From Phragmites australis (Eukaryota > Streptophyta > Magnoliopsida > Poales > Poaceae), in the NCBI RefSeq assembly GCF_958298935.1, contig NC_084943.1, positions 8,008,001-8,072,000 on the forward strand: a stretch of 64,000 nt of DNA. The letters are read 5' to 3'. Below are positions 1-11,012 of the stretch, in pieces (position 1 is the stretch's first letter; the number at the start of each line of letters is the position of its first letter). Position numbers and translations under genes: made by a program. The notes under the pieces were generated by a model. That model did not search any database. It was given only the letters and a program-made list of their open reading frames with translations, and had not been told where the DNA came from.

Positions 1-2294
1 GGGAACCACCCCCATGCCCACCATGGAGCTATTGGTCCTCGTGGCCCAGATCAAGAATCTCATGAACTCTGGGCTGACAGGAGCAAATGTTGTATATGAC
101 TCTCTCAAGCCCCGGCTGTGCCCTCTGCGAAGGAGAGAGCACCCGACCTATTTGTACACTAGAAGGGATGACATCACTTGGGAAAGCTCCATAGATAACG
201 TCACATCCTTCTTCATTGTGTCTGCTTGTTGATCGTATGGTATCTTACACATTCCCTTATCCCAGAGTTGGTCGATGATGTCATCGACCAGCGGGTCAAA
301 CTCCTAATGGCGGTCGCTGTGAGGAAGAATGCACCTCCATGAGATGCTTTTCCACAGTGTGATCTGCAGCCTTCAGAGAGGGCTCGTCGCATGGTATGCC
401 TTGCTTTTTTTAGACTTTTTGATCCCGATCTTCCCATGGGTTGAGGTTTCACAATTCATATTATAGCAGGATCTTCAACTAGTCGACGTATTGCATCTGA
501 TGACTGTCAAGGCATGGCCACAGAAGTCAATACAGCTGGTCACGAAGGTTGCCAGACTGCCCCAGATCCAAATAGAGGCTACGGGTGGCGGTCTCGAGAG
601 TGTTGTTGGCCAGTAGGGGGCTAACCCACATTGCTCCAACCAGCCTCACCCTGACCAGGTGTCCACCGACCAGACATCCCTTGACGAGACCCTTTCTGTC
701 CAGACCGGGAGTGGTCAGGCCACTGCCATCCGAGCATCTGCGCTTAGAGGGAAAAGACCAGTGGGGGACTCGTCTGTCCTGGATGCGTCCTAGCACGTCC
801 GTGGGTTGTATGCAGGCCTGTCCTCCTCGAACAGTCGGTCCAACGGCTTCGTGAGGACTAGGCTCATTCTCACATCTCCGCGTCTACGGTGAGTTCTAAG
901 GTTGGTGTAGGATACAATAAGTTTGTATTCTCCTTTTGATTATATGATTCTGTTATTGTTACAGGCCCTCAACAACTCCTATGGCCCCAGTCGTGACTCC
1001 CCCTTCGACCCCACAGCAAGGCATTCCAGTCCCTCCTCCAGTGCCAGCTTCAACCCTGGGGATCACTAATCGTGACTCTTGTGCTGACAGAGCCGGTCGT
1101 GGAGCTTATTCTGAAATCTGACCTGCTCTCCGTGGTCGCCTATTTCCCGGCCTCAGTCCAAAAGCTGGTTGCCAACAAGGAGGCAGTGGCGAGTAGGTGC
1201 GCCGAGCTGGAGAGGCAGCTGGCTCAAGATAAGGAGGCGAGGCTCATGATTTAGTAGAAGTACGGTGAGCTCCAACACCAGCAAGTTGCGGTCGCCACCA
1301 ATAACCTCCAACTTCATGCGGATGAGCATACCACCCACAGCCTTCTCCTGGATGCCTTTAAGGTGTTGGCGGATCCCTTGGGGAAACTCGGGCTGCACAT
1401 CATTGAGCCGCAGTCATGACCCACAGTCTTGACCTGGGCCCGCACCACCAAGGTTCTCTTGGTAAGGTTTTTCGAACTCCTGGGTATCCTGGCGACGAGA
1501 GCCACATAGGACGTGGTGGATGCAGTGAGGGAGAGTGTGAGGTACGTCCTCGGTTCTACAGTAGTCATGACCCCAACTTCGATCCAGACATCATTCGGGA
1601 GGGTGTTGCGGCCACGGGACCTGAAGCCGAGAAGAAGCTGCAGCAGGAGTGCTAAGGGGCTGTAGATTTCATAGAGTCTATTTATAGGGTGGAGACCACC
1701 GAGGAGTAAGAACTGGGCAATAACTCTGGTTTTGTAAAATATCTGGATGATGCCTTTTTTCAGATAATCTTGTGTTTACGCTGTGGTCGTAGAATCCACG
1801 ACATGTCTGAACCTGGTGCTCACCCCGAGCCCCCGACCATACCATAAACAGAGCATGGCTAGATCCGACTGGCCCCTCTACTAGCAGCGTGCCCTCAACC
1901 ACACTTATCGATGAATTCGGTGACCAACGTACTCAAAAGGCGGTGGCTGAGTGTGAGCGGGGTTTTGTGGTCGAGCGAGCGAGTCTGCAGGGGGATCTCC
2001 CAGGTAGATTCGTCTGACCATCCGAGCTACGTGCAGTCTTTGGCTAGCAGCATAAAATTTTGACCCCCTGACTTCTACATGGCTCTTGTCCTATTTGTCG
2101 ACCAATTTGTCAGGAGGAGTTGCTTACGGTACTGTGGGACTTGACACAAATGACCAGGGAGAATGACTACCAGTGATAACAGTTCTACGATCACCTCAGA
2201 CACTTTCGGAATGAACTCCTCAGGACACAGAGGGACCAGGATTAGATGGTAAGGGAGAACGATGAACGGAGCGAAAAGTTCTATGATCTCCTTA
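1..2294 (+). pseudogene. Degenerate gypsy-type transposon gag-like ORF
   Basis: Plus-strand coding remnants lie in several frames. Residues from positions 14-232 (an LTGANVVYDSLKPRL-type stretch followed by RREHPTYLY) resemble the conserved hinge of the grass 'putative gypsy type transposon' gag-like proteins. Positions 1072-1416 continue with a hydrophilic coiled-coil segment (KEAVASRCAELERQL, then KYGELQHQQ after an in-frame TAG at 1252-1254), and further heptad-like pieces run to about 2290. Positions 889-964 look like a short intron, with a GTGAGT donor and a TTGTTACAG acceptor. The frame is broken many times, and the remnant stops abruptly where LTR A homology begins. The family assignment rests on remembered pattern likeness, not a search. 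The product would have been structural (gag-like); no enzyme motif is visible. Confidence 0.45.
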
Positions 2295-2412
2295 GCCCGT
2301 GATGCGCTACGTCGTCTTCTCCGCGAATCCTCCTTCTTCCACCATCAAAGCAAGGTGAGGACCCCTTCTTCTCCTCACTTACTACTGTTTTAGAATCATA
2401 CTAAGTCACTAG

Positions 2413-3486
2413 CTAAGCCCTAGCCCCGGCCAAAGCCTGATCTACGCCGCCATGGTCGTCAACGTCGCGGACAGCCGTGGGACAGCCGCGTTGTAGCCGA
2501 TTGGCATCGATGTTCCCGACCGACCAGAGGTAGCCCTTCCACTGGTGCATGTCCAATGATGTTCCCCATGCCCTCACCAACCAGTTTGGCCAGTAGATTA
2601 GCCAAGCTATCAAAATCAAGGTCGACATACCCGCTGTCTGGTTTCTGGACGCGTTCTGCACACGCACTGGATTTGCATTCGTGTCCCCTGTCAATCCGAA
2701 AGCCGTATGGATGCACTAACCACGTCATAGCGTGTCCCATTGAGTCTTCTATGTTACCCTAGGAGCCCATCCCCATTTGTGCAGCGACACGACCAGCACG
2801 CCATTGCCAACCACAGCATGTCGCAGCCATCACCCGTCTCATCTCCGTTGATTGTTCTTCCTCTTAGTGGATAATCTACCAAAACCCATGCCATAGCATT
2901 GTGTTCCCAGGTTATATGAACATATTTATTCAAACGATGTCTAAAATTTCATAGCCAATCTCTGGGAACGCTAGCGTCTTCGTTCCTGAATCTGTTCGCG
3001 GTCACCACCAAACCTAGAAGCAGTATTCGTTGTTTTGCCACTACCTCGGATGACCCCTTCCAAAACCAACCATACCACTGAGTTAGTCTTTCCGCGTTCT
3101 ACACCATGCTTCCCTTGTTTCACTGAAACACTACTGAAGCCGACATCGATGTATGTGACCACATGCCCGATCGCCATCTTCGACGAAACCCGAACCACCA
3201 CCGCTACATAGAGTGACCAGTAGTATCCTTAACCTAGAAGCGCGACCTTTGGCCTTTTTGATCCTTCATAGGTGGTCGATACTAGATCTCAGCGTATCCC
3301 TTCTTTAATCCAAGACGGTACCTGCGTAGCATGCCAAGTAAACGCCACATCATTCTCCTTAGCCAAGTCAGTGAAGTCTAGTCTGCCATACACTTTTGAA
3401 TCTTGCGCAATAATGTTGTCAAGCCTGACACAGTGATTGTGCAATAAAACATTTCCTATAGGAAGATAATTCTGGAAAATCAGCAT
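2413..3486 (-). other. Antisense reading frames inside LTR A (copy 1)
   Basis: On the minus strand several adjoining open stretches read like one broken coding region. They include RLDFTDLAKENDVAFTWHA (near 3380), VVRVSSKMAIGHVVTYIDVG (3201 downward), VDYPLRGRTINGDETGD (about 2880) and GYVDLDFDSLANLLAKLVGE (about 2590). The last two recur in LTR copies A2 and A3 with mostly conservative changes. I do not recognise the product. It could be a host gene fragment captured in reverse by the LTR, or open only by chance because the DNA is shared by descent. There is no obvious start and there are several stops. Confidence 0.4.
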
Positions 3487-4477
3487 TTCGTTTTTAATCT
3501 AATCCATCTCCCGAAAACTATTCTCTTTTCATCTTAACTTCGATTTAGACGATTTTTGCGTCTAAATATTTCTAAAATCATCCCTATCCAACCATAGTGT
3601 TTTTAAAGTATTTTGATGATGTTTGATATGTTGTTCTTAGTGTTTGCTTTGCGTTGTTTGTCGGTAGTTCTCGCGATTAGTTGATAACGTTCCGGAGCAG
3701 TTCGAGGGACTTAAAGACCAAGATTTCGACAATACTGAGCAGCATTGGGAAAAAGGCAAGTGTCCTTGATCATTTTGAACCTATGTTTTACAAAATTGCA
3801 TGCAGACTCAATATGATGGGTAGTCACCTATATTAGAGTTTTTCCTAGATTTTTCCTTATCATCCCTTGGAACATAGATGGTTTATGGTTAGGTGTCTTT
3901 TATGGGTAGATTGCTTAGCCATGCTTTTGGGATGTTGAGAAGTGTCATAATCTTGACTAATGAACACATGCAACAATAGTGGTTAACTAGTTAATGGTCT
4001 AGCAACATGGAACCTTAGGCCTTGAGCATAGGGATGTTGGTGATAGTGGTCATGCTTATGATGTTGGTTTAGTGTTTGCTCAAGTAACCTAAATAAGAAC
4101 TGGTTCGTGGAGCGACAACCCAAGAAATAACGTACCAACCACGAGGCTGATATGGATAAGGTGTGACATACTGATTAGAGTCTATCCAGTGTGTGTTGGG
4201 TCAGCACAAAAGGGGGCTTCTGGGTAGGAGCTTAGCTTGCGTAAAGCCTGACGGTGAAACCTAGTGGGCAGACACATACTGGATTAGTCTCTGGTTAGTG
4301 GCAACTGTCATACAGTGATCCTTGGTGGCACACCACTTGCGTGTGTTAAGTGTTTCGCGAACACAGCAACATGGAATTCACTGACTCGTGGGGAAAGCTG
4401 GACAACCTCTGCAGAGTGTAAAACTGTTATAACAGCCGTGCTCACGGATATGAGAGACTTGGATCCTCACATGATTA

Positions 4478-4662
4478 GTGGGTTGTGGTTGTGGTTGTGG
4501 TTGTGGTTTTGGTTGTGGTTCTGGTTCTGGTACAGGGAGTACTAGAAGGTTGTGGTTATGGTTCTGGTACGGGGAGTACTAGATGGTTGTGGTTATGGTT
4601 CTGGTACAGGGAGTACTAGATGGTTTTGGTTATAGTACAGGGAGTACTAGAAGGTTATGGTG
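4478..4662 (+). repeat. GGTTNT minisatellite in LTR A (copy 1)
   Basis: A hexamer-like run (GGTTGT, GGTTTT, GGTTCT) leads into about three tandem 37-bp units containing GTACAGGGAGTACTAGA (unit starts near 4527, 4564 and 4601), then a shorter 31-bp unit. The same array is present in LTRs A2 and A3 and, in reduced form, in LTR E and the 46152-48212 LTR, with different copy numbers. Confidence 0.85.
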
Positions 4663-5183
4663 TGCAAGGTGGGGAGCCTTGTATGCTGTGTGTTGGACTG
4701 TTTGGGTTACATTCACTTAATAATTGCTTAATATTTTTGAGTCCAAATATGTTTTCATTACTCGCATTTACGCAAAAATACCATTTGTTAGCCTATTCTT
4801 AATATAAGCCTGCATATCATTATCTTTCTCACACTTGCTGAGCGCGTCATGTGCTCACACTTGCTATTTTCCCTATACCATGCGACATGTATGCTGCTGT
4901 TTAGTGAGTGAAGATGTTGAAGACTATCAAGACGAGGTTGTGACGTTCTAGGCGCGTGTCTCCCGGTCGGTTGCCTGCGGTGTTGTTGGGCACCAATGAT
5001 TTTGTTCCGCTGCAGATACCTTTATAGAAAATAATATATGTCAATTGCTGTAAGAGTTTAACGTTTATTTAATAGAAGTATTGGTTTTGTTACTTCACCT
5101 GTGATGTCCTTATGTGTGTTGAACATCCTGGGCACACCTAAGCCGCATCTGGTTTTGGCCGTTAAAACCGGGTGTGACAGAGG

Positions 5184-5196
5184 TGGTATCAGAGCC
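5184..5196 (+). other. Primer binding site of element A (tRNA-iMet type)
   Basis: TGGTATCAGAGCC lies four bases after the LTR terminus TGACA. This is the standard initiator-methionine tRNA complement used by many plant LTR retrotransposons to start minus-strand synthesis. Confidence 0.9.
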
Positions 5197-5801
5197 ATAC
5201 TGACCGTAGGACGCAAGCCTAGATAGAATGGTCGTGCCATAAGGTCATATTTTAAAAGCCTATTTTGAAAAACCCATCCCTGTGCTTTTCTGACCTCTTA
5301 GCTTCTCTCTCTACTTACCGATTTCACTCTTTTGAGAAAAATGATTTTCCAACACTCCTCCTTTTCAAACTATTAGTTGTTGAACCATCCTGGTAACTCT
5401 GTTCTAGAAGGATGTACTTGAAGATATCTTGGCACTCCTACCTTGCGTGAAGATTTATATGATAAAGATGAAGATCCATCACGACAAGAAAGATTTATCT
5501 ACCATAAACACTGAAGACATGAAGATCTGCCTCTGCGTTTCTCCCAGTTTTAGTTCTTCGAGTTACAGGAGGATTTTCCCCAGTCTTCGGAGACGTTAGA
5601 GCGATGTTAAGTCGTGTGCTTGTGTTGTGTGCCTTGTGTGATTCGGCTTTTCTGTTTGAGTGCTGGAATGCATTGAGGGATGCTTTAGCATCTGATAACA
5701 GCTACATTCCTTATATATCTCTATAGTTAATAGTATAGCTGGGTTTTCTCCTTCTAGTCCTTTCTCTTCATGCCCCAACCTTCCTCCTCAATTCCGATTA
5801 G

Positions 5802-6320
5802 ATGGTGAACTCGAAAGAAGGTCAGCCCGGTCAAGGTACCAACAACAACAACAACAACAACCAGCAGATGCCACCTCAATTCAACAAGGAACAACTTTTG
5901 GTGCCACAGACTCAGATCTTTCAAAATATGGCTCAGAATATGGAAAGTCTGCTACAGATCGTTGAAGCTCTAGGTGCAGAAGACGAGCATAGAAAGCAAG
6001 GCAACATCAAGAAGAGGAAGAAATATTTTGAAGAGCATCAAGCAAACAACAGCTCTCAATTATGTTCCACTCCTGAACAAGCACTTTATTCTGTCAACCA
6101 GGAAGTTTCACAGGTCGAGAGAAAATTTGCAGAGTACCCCTACAAGGAAGGTGTGTTTTTGCTGTGAAAAGAAAGACGCTATGACAATCGATGTGCCCCG
6201 AGGATCCTTGTACCTGACGATAAGAAGGTGTGTGTCCACTCTGGAGAACCTACGCGCTGGGTCAAAAGATGTCCCATGAAGTACCCCGCACGGAACTGGA
6301 TCAACCCCAAATCCCATATG
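5802..6320 (+). pseudogene. gag remnant of element A
   Basis: The ATG at 5802 opens a gag N-terminus (MVNSKEGQPGQG followed by seven asparagines) comparable to MVNTRRN plus poly-Asn in the chromovirus gag at 52450. The reading frame ends at 6167. The capsid domain is almost entirely missing: the N-terminal segment is joined directly to a zinc-knuckle-like region (CFCCEKK, then a frameshift to YDNRCAP, then CVHSGEP and RCPMKYPA). An internal deletion plus a frameshift therefore separate the start from the nucleic-acid-binding end. The first frame encodes 121 residues, where a chromovirus gag usually has several hundred. No protease, reverse transcriptase or integrase follows. Confidence 0.7.
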
Positions 6321-7093
6321 AAGATCTCAGTTCAACATTCGGACTGTCACGACTTTCAAGTTGTAACTCAAGATAGCCAAGATCGATGAAATCCCATCAA
6401 TCTCACAGAAGCTCAGTAGGCACAAAAAAAATGATATATTCCATGTCAAAGGCTACATGCCTATCTACTTCTCAAGAACTGGAAATGTAAGTCAGAGAAG
6501 TCCGCTCCTTTTTAAGGGGGTAGTCTTCCTAGCCATTCTCTTGGTTCTGGAACCTAAAGACAGATATTGGAAACTGCTAGTCAGCAAAGGTAATGTGGTA
6601 ATAAAGTGTGCTAAAGGAAGGACAGTACCCAGAAGCTACACTTTGACCACACAAGTGATTGCTAAGAATAAGTACTCTTTCCTCGGAATTTGGATATGCC
6701 TTACTAAATCATCAAGGATAAAAAGGTCTGCCAAGGTCAATCAATAGATGAGAAGATCCCAGGAGTGCTAAAGCTACGGAATTCCTAGGAATCAGAAAGC
6801 ACTAAGATGTATCATGATCTCAAGGATTATTATCAGTAGTATGGAAAGAAGAGAGATATAGGAAAGTGTGCAACCCTATATGATACATGTCAGGGAGTCG
6901 AAGAAGTACCCCAGAGACAACTACAACCGTTGAAGATGAGAAGCCATCAAAGGCAAAGTGATGAAAGGAAGTCAGGGCAATGAGGTCACCACCCAGAAAA
7001 AAAAAGCAATTTGGAAAGCAAGAAGAAATTTTTGAAGACCAAGTTCTCTTGTCTCTTTTCAAATCTGCCTGAATCTCGAGGGCGAGATTCCTT
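6321..7093 (+). other. Non-coding remainder of element A interior
   Basis: This is A-rich, degenerate sequence between the gag remnant and the polypurine tract. A 96-codon open stretch at 6457-6747 has no motif I can name. The last 60 bases (CTGAATCTCGAGGGCGAG) match the end of the chromovirus interior near 56930, so this is the residual 3' tail of pol. Confidence 0.6.
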
Positions 7094-7106
7094 TAAGGGG
7101 GGTAGA
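7094..7106 (+). other. Polypurine tract of element A
   Basis: TTAAGGGGGGTAGA lies just upstream of the 3' LTR start TGTAACA. It matches in place and sequence the tract at 56951-56962 of the chromovirus. It would prime plus-strand DNA synthesis. Confidence 0.8.
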
Positions 7107-8050
7107 TTTGTAACATCTTGATTTTCAGATTTCTCAAATTTCTAAAATTTTCCAAGATTATTGAATAGCTTCACTAGTACTATAGATTTAAAACCTATTT
7201 TCTTAATCAATCAATCAATATAAGTTATTATTTCTTGTGCATTACATGCTGAGTTTTGTTAGGATCTAGGTAAATGCATTAGAGTTCCTTTTCTTTTCTT
7301 TCTCTTTGGTGTTTTGAGTGAAAAAGATTTTGGAAAGGTTTTTACAAAACTCAGTAGTGAATAAGTTAAGGATCTTAATGGTTGGAATTCAAAATCCTTG
7401 AATTCATCATCTATTCAATCCTTGATTATACCTGATCCTTCTCCAGCTCAATTCAAATTCAAATCCTATTCAAATTTCTCTGCAAAAGTTTCTATTCTAA
7501 ACCCTAGATATACCTAAAGTAGATTTGGGCTCAATCTTGCTCAAGTCCAAACCCTTAGCCAAGTCTTCTAAATGGCCCAACAAAGGATCCACAAAATCTG
7601 CAAATTTTCGCGGAGTCCTGGACAGCCTCATCTTCTCAGGACGTTTTGGAGTTAAAAACGGCCTCAAATTCAAATCTTGACAATACCAAAGTTGTAGGTC
7701 CCATCGAGAGTTTCGATTTGAACCTATGGAAGTCCTCTTTTGGATAATGGAGCTAGAAGTATGGCCCCCGAAATCAGTGCTGCGCAGAGAAGTCCGAATT
7801 CAAACAGTTTATCTTGTGGCGCATTTTTGGAAATCAAGATGACATTTTCAGAAGTTCCAATGACTACCAAAGTTGTAGATCTTTTCGAGTAATATAATTT
7901 AGAATCAACAAATGTCCGATTTGGAGTCTGTATGATGGAGACATCATCCTCGGAATAAAGAGCTATGAAAAAGGAAACCGTAACCGACTAGAACTCGAAT
8001 CCAATTCGTGTTCGGTTTGGACTCTACCTCAACCAGCCATTCCTAGCCCA

Positions 8051-8058
8051 ATATATAT
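8051..8058 (+). promoter_or_regulatory. Candidate TATA box of LTR A2
   Basis: ATATATAT lies shortly before GAGTTGCACGCC. The same position in LTR A3 reads TATAAATA (40009-40016), a better TATA box, so this copy may have drifted. Confidence 0.4.
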
Positions 8059-8270
8059 GAGTTGCACGCCCTCTCCTACCTTTATTCCACGCCATCAATT
8101 CCTAGAAGTCGCTGCTGTCCTGTCCGTGAGTCGCCGGAGCGCCGCCGTCGCTGCCCGAGATGCACTACGTCGTCTTCTCCGTGAATCCTCCTTCTTCCAC
8201 CATCAATTCAAGGTGAGGACCCCTTCTTCTCCTCCCTTACTACTGTTTTAGCATCATACTAAGTCACTAG

Positions 8271-8801
8271 CTAAGCCCTAGCCCCGGCCAAAGCCCGATC
8301 TACTCCGCCACGGTCGTCAACGTCGCGGGCAGCCGCGCTGTAGCTGATTGGCATCGATGTTCCTGACCGACCAGAGGTCAAATCACCAAGCCCTTTCACC
8401 GGTGCATGTACAATGATGTTCCCCATGCCCTCACCAACCAGTTTGGCCAGTAGATTAGCCAAGCTATCGAAATCAACATCGACATACCCGCTGTCCAGTT
8501 TCTGGACGCATTCTGCACACGCACCGGATTTGCATTCGTGTCCCCCATCAATCCGAAAGCAGTATGGATGCACTAACTACGTCATGGCGTGTCCCATTGA
8601 GTCTTCTATGTTACCCTAGGAGCCCATCCCCGTTTGTGCAGCGACACGACAGGACGCCATTGCCAACCACAGCATGTCGTAGCCATCACCCGTCTCATCT
8701 CCGTTGATCGTTCTTCCTCTCAGTGGATAATCTACCAAAACCCATGCCATAGCATTGTGTTCCCGGATTATATGAACATATTTATTCAAACGGTGTCTCA
8801 A
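8271..8801 (-). other. Antisense reading frames inside LTR A (copy 2)
   Basis: Two minus-strand frames (8271-8573 and 8616-8801) correspond to those in copy 1. They contain GYVDVDFDSLANLLAKLVGE and VDYPLRGRTINGDETGDGYD. The product is unrecognised. The agreement with copies 1 and 3 is what makes it notable. Confidence 0.4.
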
Positions 8802-10311
8802 ATTTCATAGCAAATCTCTGGGAACGCTAGCGTCTTCGTTCCTGAATCTGTTCGCGGTCACCACCAAACCTAGAAGCAGTATTCGTTGTTTTGCCACTAC
8901 CTCAGATGACCCCTTCCAAAACCAACCATACCGCTGAGTTAGTCTTTCCGCGTTCTACGCCATGCTTCCCTTGTTTCACTCAAATACTACCGAAGCCGAC
9001 ATCGATGTATGTGGCCACATGCCCGATCGCCATCTCCGACGAAACCCGAACCAACACCACTACATAGAGTGACTAGTAGTATCCTTAACCTAGAAGCTCA
9101 ACCTTCGACCTTTTTTATCCTTCATAGGTGGTCGATACTAGATCTCAGCATATCCCTTCTTTAATCCAAGACGGTACTTGCGTAGCATGCTAAGTCAACG
9201 CCGTATCATTCTCCTTAGCCTAGTCAGCGAAGTCTGGTCTACCATACACTTTTGAATCTTGCGCAATAATGTTGTCAAGCCTGACACAGTGATTGTGCAA
9301 TAAAACCTTTCCCATTGGAAGATAATTCCGGAAAATCAGCATTTCGCTTTTAGTCTAATCCATCTCCCGAAAGCTATTCTCTTTTCATCTTGCGTCTAAA
9401 TATTTCTAAAATCATCCCTATCCAATCATAATGTTTTTAAAGTGTTTTGATGATGTTTGATATGTTGTTCTTAGTGTTTGCTTTGTGTTTTTTGTCGATA
9501 GTTCTCGTGATTAGTCGATAACGTTTCGGAGCAGTTCGAGTGACTTCAAGACCAAGATTTCGACAATACTAAGCAGCATTGGGAAAAAGGCAAGTGTCCT
9601 TGATCATTTTGAACCTATGTTTTACAAAATTGCATGCAGAGTTAATATGATGGGTAGTCAACTATGTTATGGTTTTCCTTAGATTTTCCCTTATCATCCC
9701 TTGGAACCTAGATGGTTTATAGTTAGGTGTCTTTTATGGGTAGATTGCTTAGCCATGCTTTTGGGATGTTGAGAAGTGTCATAATCTTGACTAATGAACA
9801 CATGCAACAATAGTGGTTAACTAGTTAATGGTCTAGCAACATGGAACCTTAGGCCTTGAGCATAGGGATGTTGGTGATAGTGGTCATGGTTATGATGTTG
9901 GTTTAGTGTTTGCTCAAGTAACCTAAGCAAGGACCGGTTCGTGGAGCGACAACCCAAGAAGTAACATACCAACCACGAGGCTGATATGGGTAAGGTGTGA
10001 CATACTGATTAGAGTCTATCCAGTGTGTGTTGGGTCAGCACAAAAGAGGGCTTCTGGGTAGGAGCTTAGCTTGCGTAAAGCCTGGCGGTGAAACCTAGTG
10101 GGCAGACACATACTGGATTAGTCTCTGATTAGTGGCAAGTGTCATACAGTGATTCTTAGCGGCACACCACTGGCGTGTGTTAAGTATTTCGCGAACAAGG
10201 CAACATGGAATTCAATGGCTCATGGGGAAAGCTGGACAACCTCTGCAAGTGTAAAACTGTTATAACAGCCGTGCTCGCGGATATGAGAGACTTGGATCCT
10301 CACATGATTAG

Positions 10312-10490
10312 TGAGTTGTGGTTATGGTTGTGGTTGTGGTTTTGGTTGTGGTTATGGTTCTGGTACAGGGAGTACTAGAAGGTTGTGGTTATGGTTCTGG
10401 TACAGGGAGTACTAGATGGTTGTGGTTATGGTTCTGGTACAGGGAGTACTAGATGGTTTTGGTTATAGTACAGGGAGTACTAGAAGGTTA
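10312..10490 (+). repeat. GGTTNT minisatellite in LTR A (copy 2)
   Basis: The composition is the same as in copy 1: GGTTNT hexamer run, then about 37-bp units with the GTACAGGGAGTACTAG core. The number and order of the hexamers differ slightly from the 5' LTR copy, as expected for replication slippage. Confidence 0.85.
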
Positions 10491-11012
10491 TGGTGTGCAA
10501 GGTGGGGAGTCTTGTATGCTGTGTGTTGGACTGTTTGGGTTACATTCACTTAATAATTGCTTAATATTTTTGAGTCCAAATATGTTTTCATTACTCATAT
10601 TTACGCAAAAATACCATTTGTTAGCCTATTCTTAATATAAGCCTGCATATCATTATCTTTCCCATACTTGCTGAGCGTGTTATGTGCTCACACTTGCTAT
10701 TTTCCCTATACCATGAGACATGTATGCTGCTGTTCAGTGAGTGAAGATGTTGAAGACTATCAAGACGAGGTTGTGACGTTCTAGGCACGTGTCTCCCGGT
10801 CGGTTGCCTGCGGTGTTGTTCGGCACCAGTGCTTCTGTTCCGCTGTAGATATCTTTATAGAAGACAATATATGTCAATTGCTGTAAGAGTTTAACGTTTA
10901 TTTAATAGAAGTATTGTTTTTGTTACTTCACCTGTGACGTCCTTATGTGTGTTGAACATCCTGGGTACACATAAGCCGCATCTGGTTTTGGCCATTAAAA
11001 TCAGGTGTGACA

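Larger units (their letters stand above)
2295..5179 (+). repeat. 5' LTR of element A, left-truncated
   Basis: This is collinear with 8155-11012 and 40120-42893. It starts at the equivalent of the GATGCGCTACGTCGTC stretch, so the promoter-bearing first third of the LTR is missing. It ends in GTGTGACA just before the PBS. It carries a GGTTNT-rich minisatellite (about 4481-4660) and long antisense reading frames (about 2413-3486). Confidence 0.85.
2295..11012 (+). mobile_element. LTR retrotransposon A (gypsy, Tekay-like, pol-less)
   Basis: The order is LTR end (2295-5179), PBS, gag-like interior, polypurine tract and full 3' LTR (7109-11012). The two LTRs are collinear and clearly near-identical. 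The interior is only about 1.9 kb and shows gag and zinc-knuckle remnants but no reverse transcriptase or integrase motif. The element therefore looks like an LTR-gag-LTR non-autonomous form that would depend on a relative for enzymes. The end of its interior (GGGCGAGATTC followed by a G-rich tract) matches that of the chromovirus at 48727-59993, which places it in the same lineage. The 5' LTR lacks about its first 1.1 kb, so no left TSD can be read; the right flank begins ACAAG. Confidence 0.85.
7109..11012 (+). repeat. 3' LTR of element A, full length (3904 bp)
   Basis: It begins TGTAACATC, ends GGTGTGACA, and follows a polypurine tract. It is unusually long for a plant LTR. It contains a TATA-like stretch at 8051-8058, antisense reading frames (8271-8801) and the GGTTNT minisatellite (about 10312-10490). 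It is collinear with the truncated 5' LTR and with the solo LTR at 38927-42893. Confidence 0.9.

Noticed and set aside
53..2294. Link between the 1-2294 gag-like ORF and the minus-strand LTR at 13255-13812 as one element
   Set aside because: The ORF is on the plus strand and the LTR on the minus strand, so they cannot be parts of one uninterrupted element.
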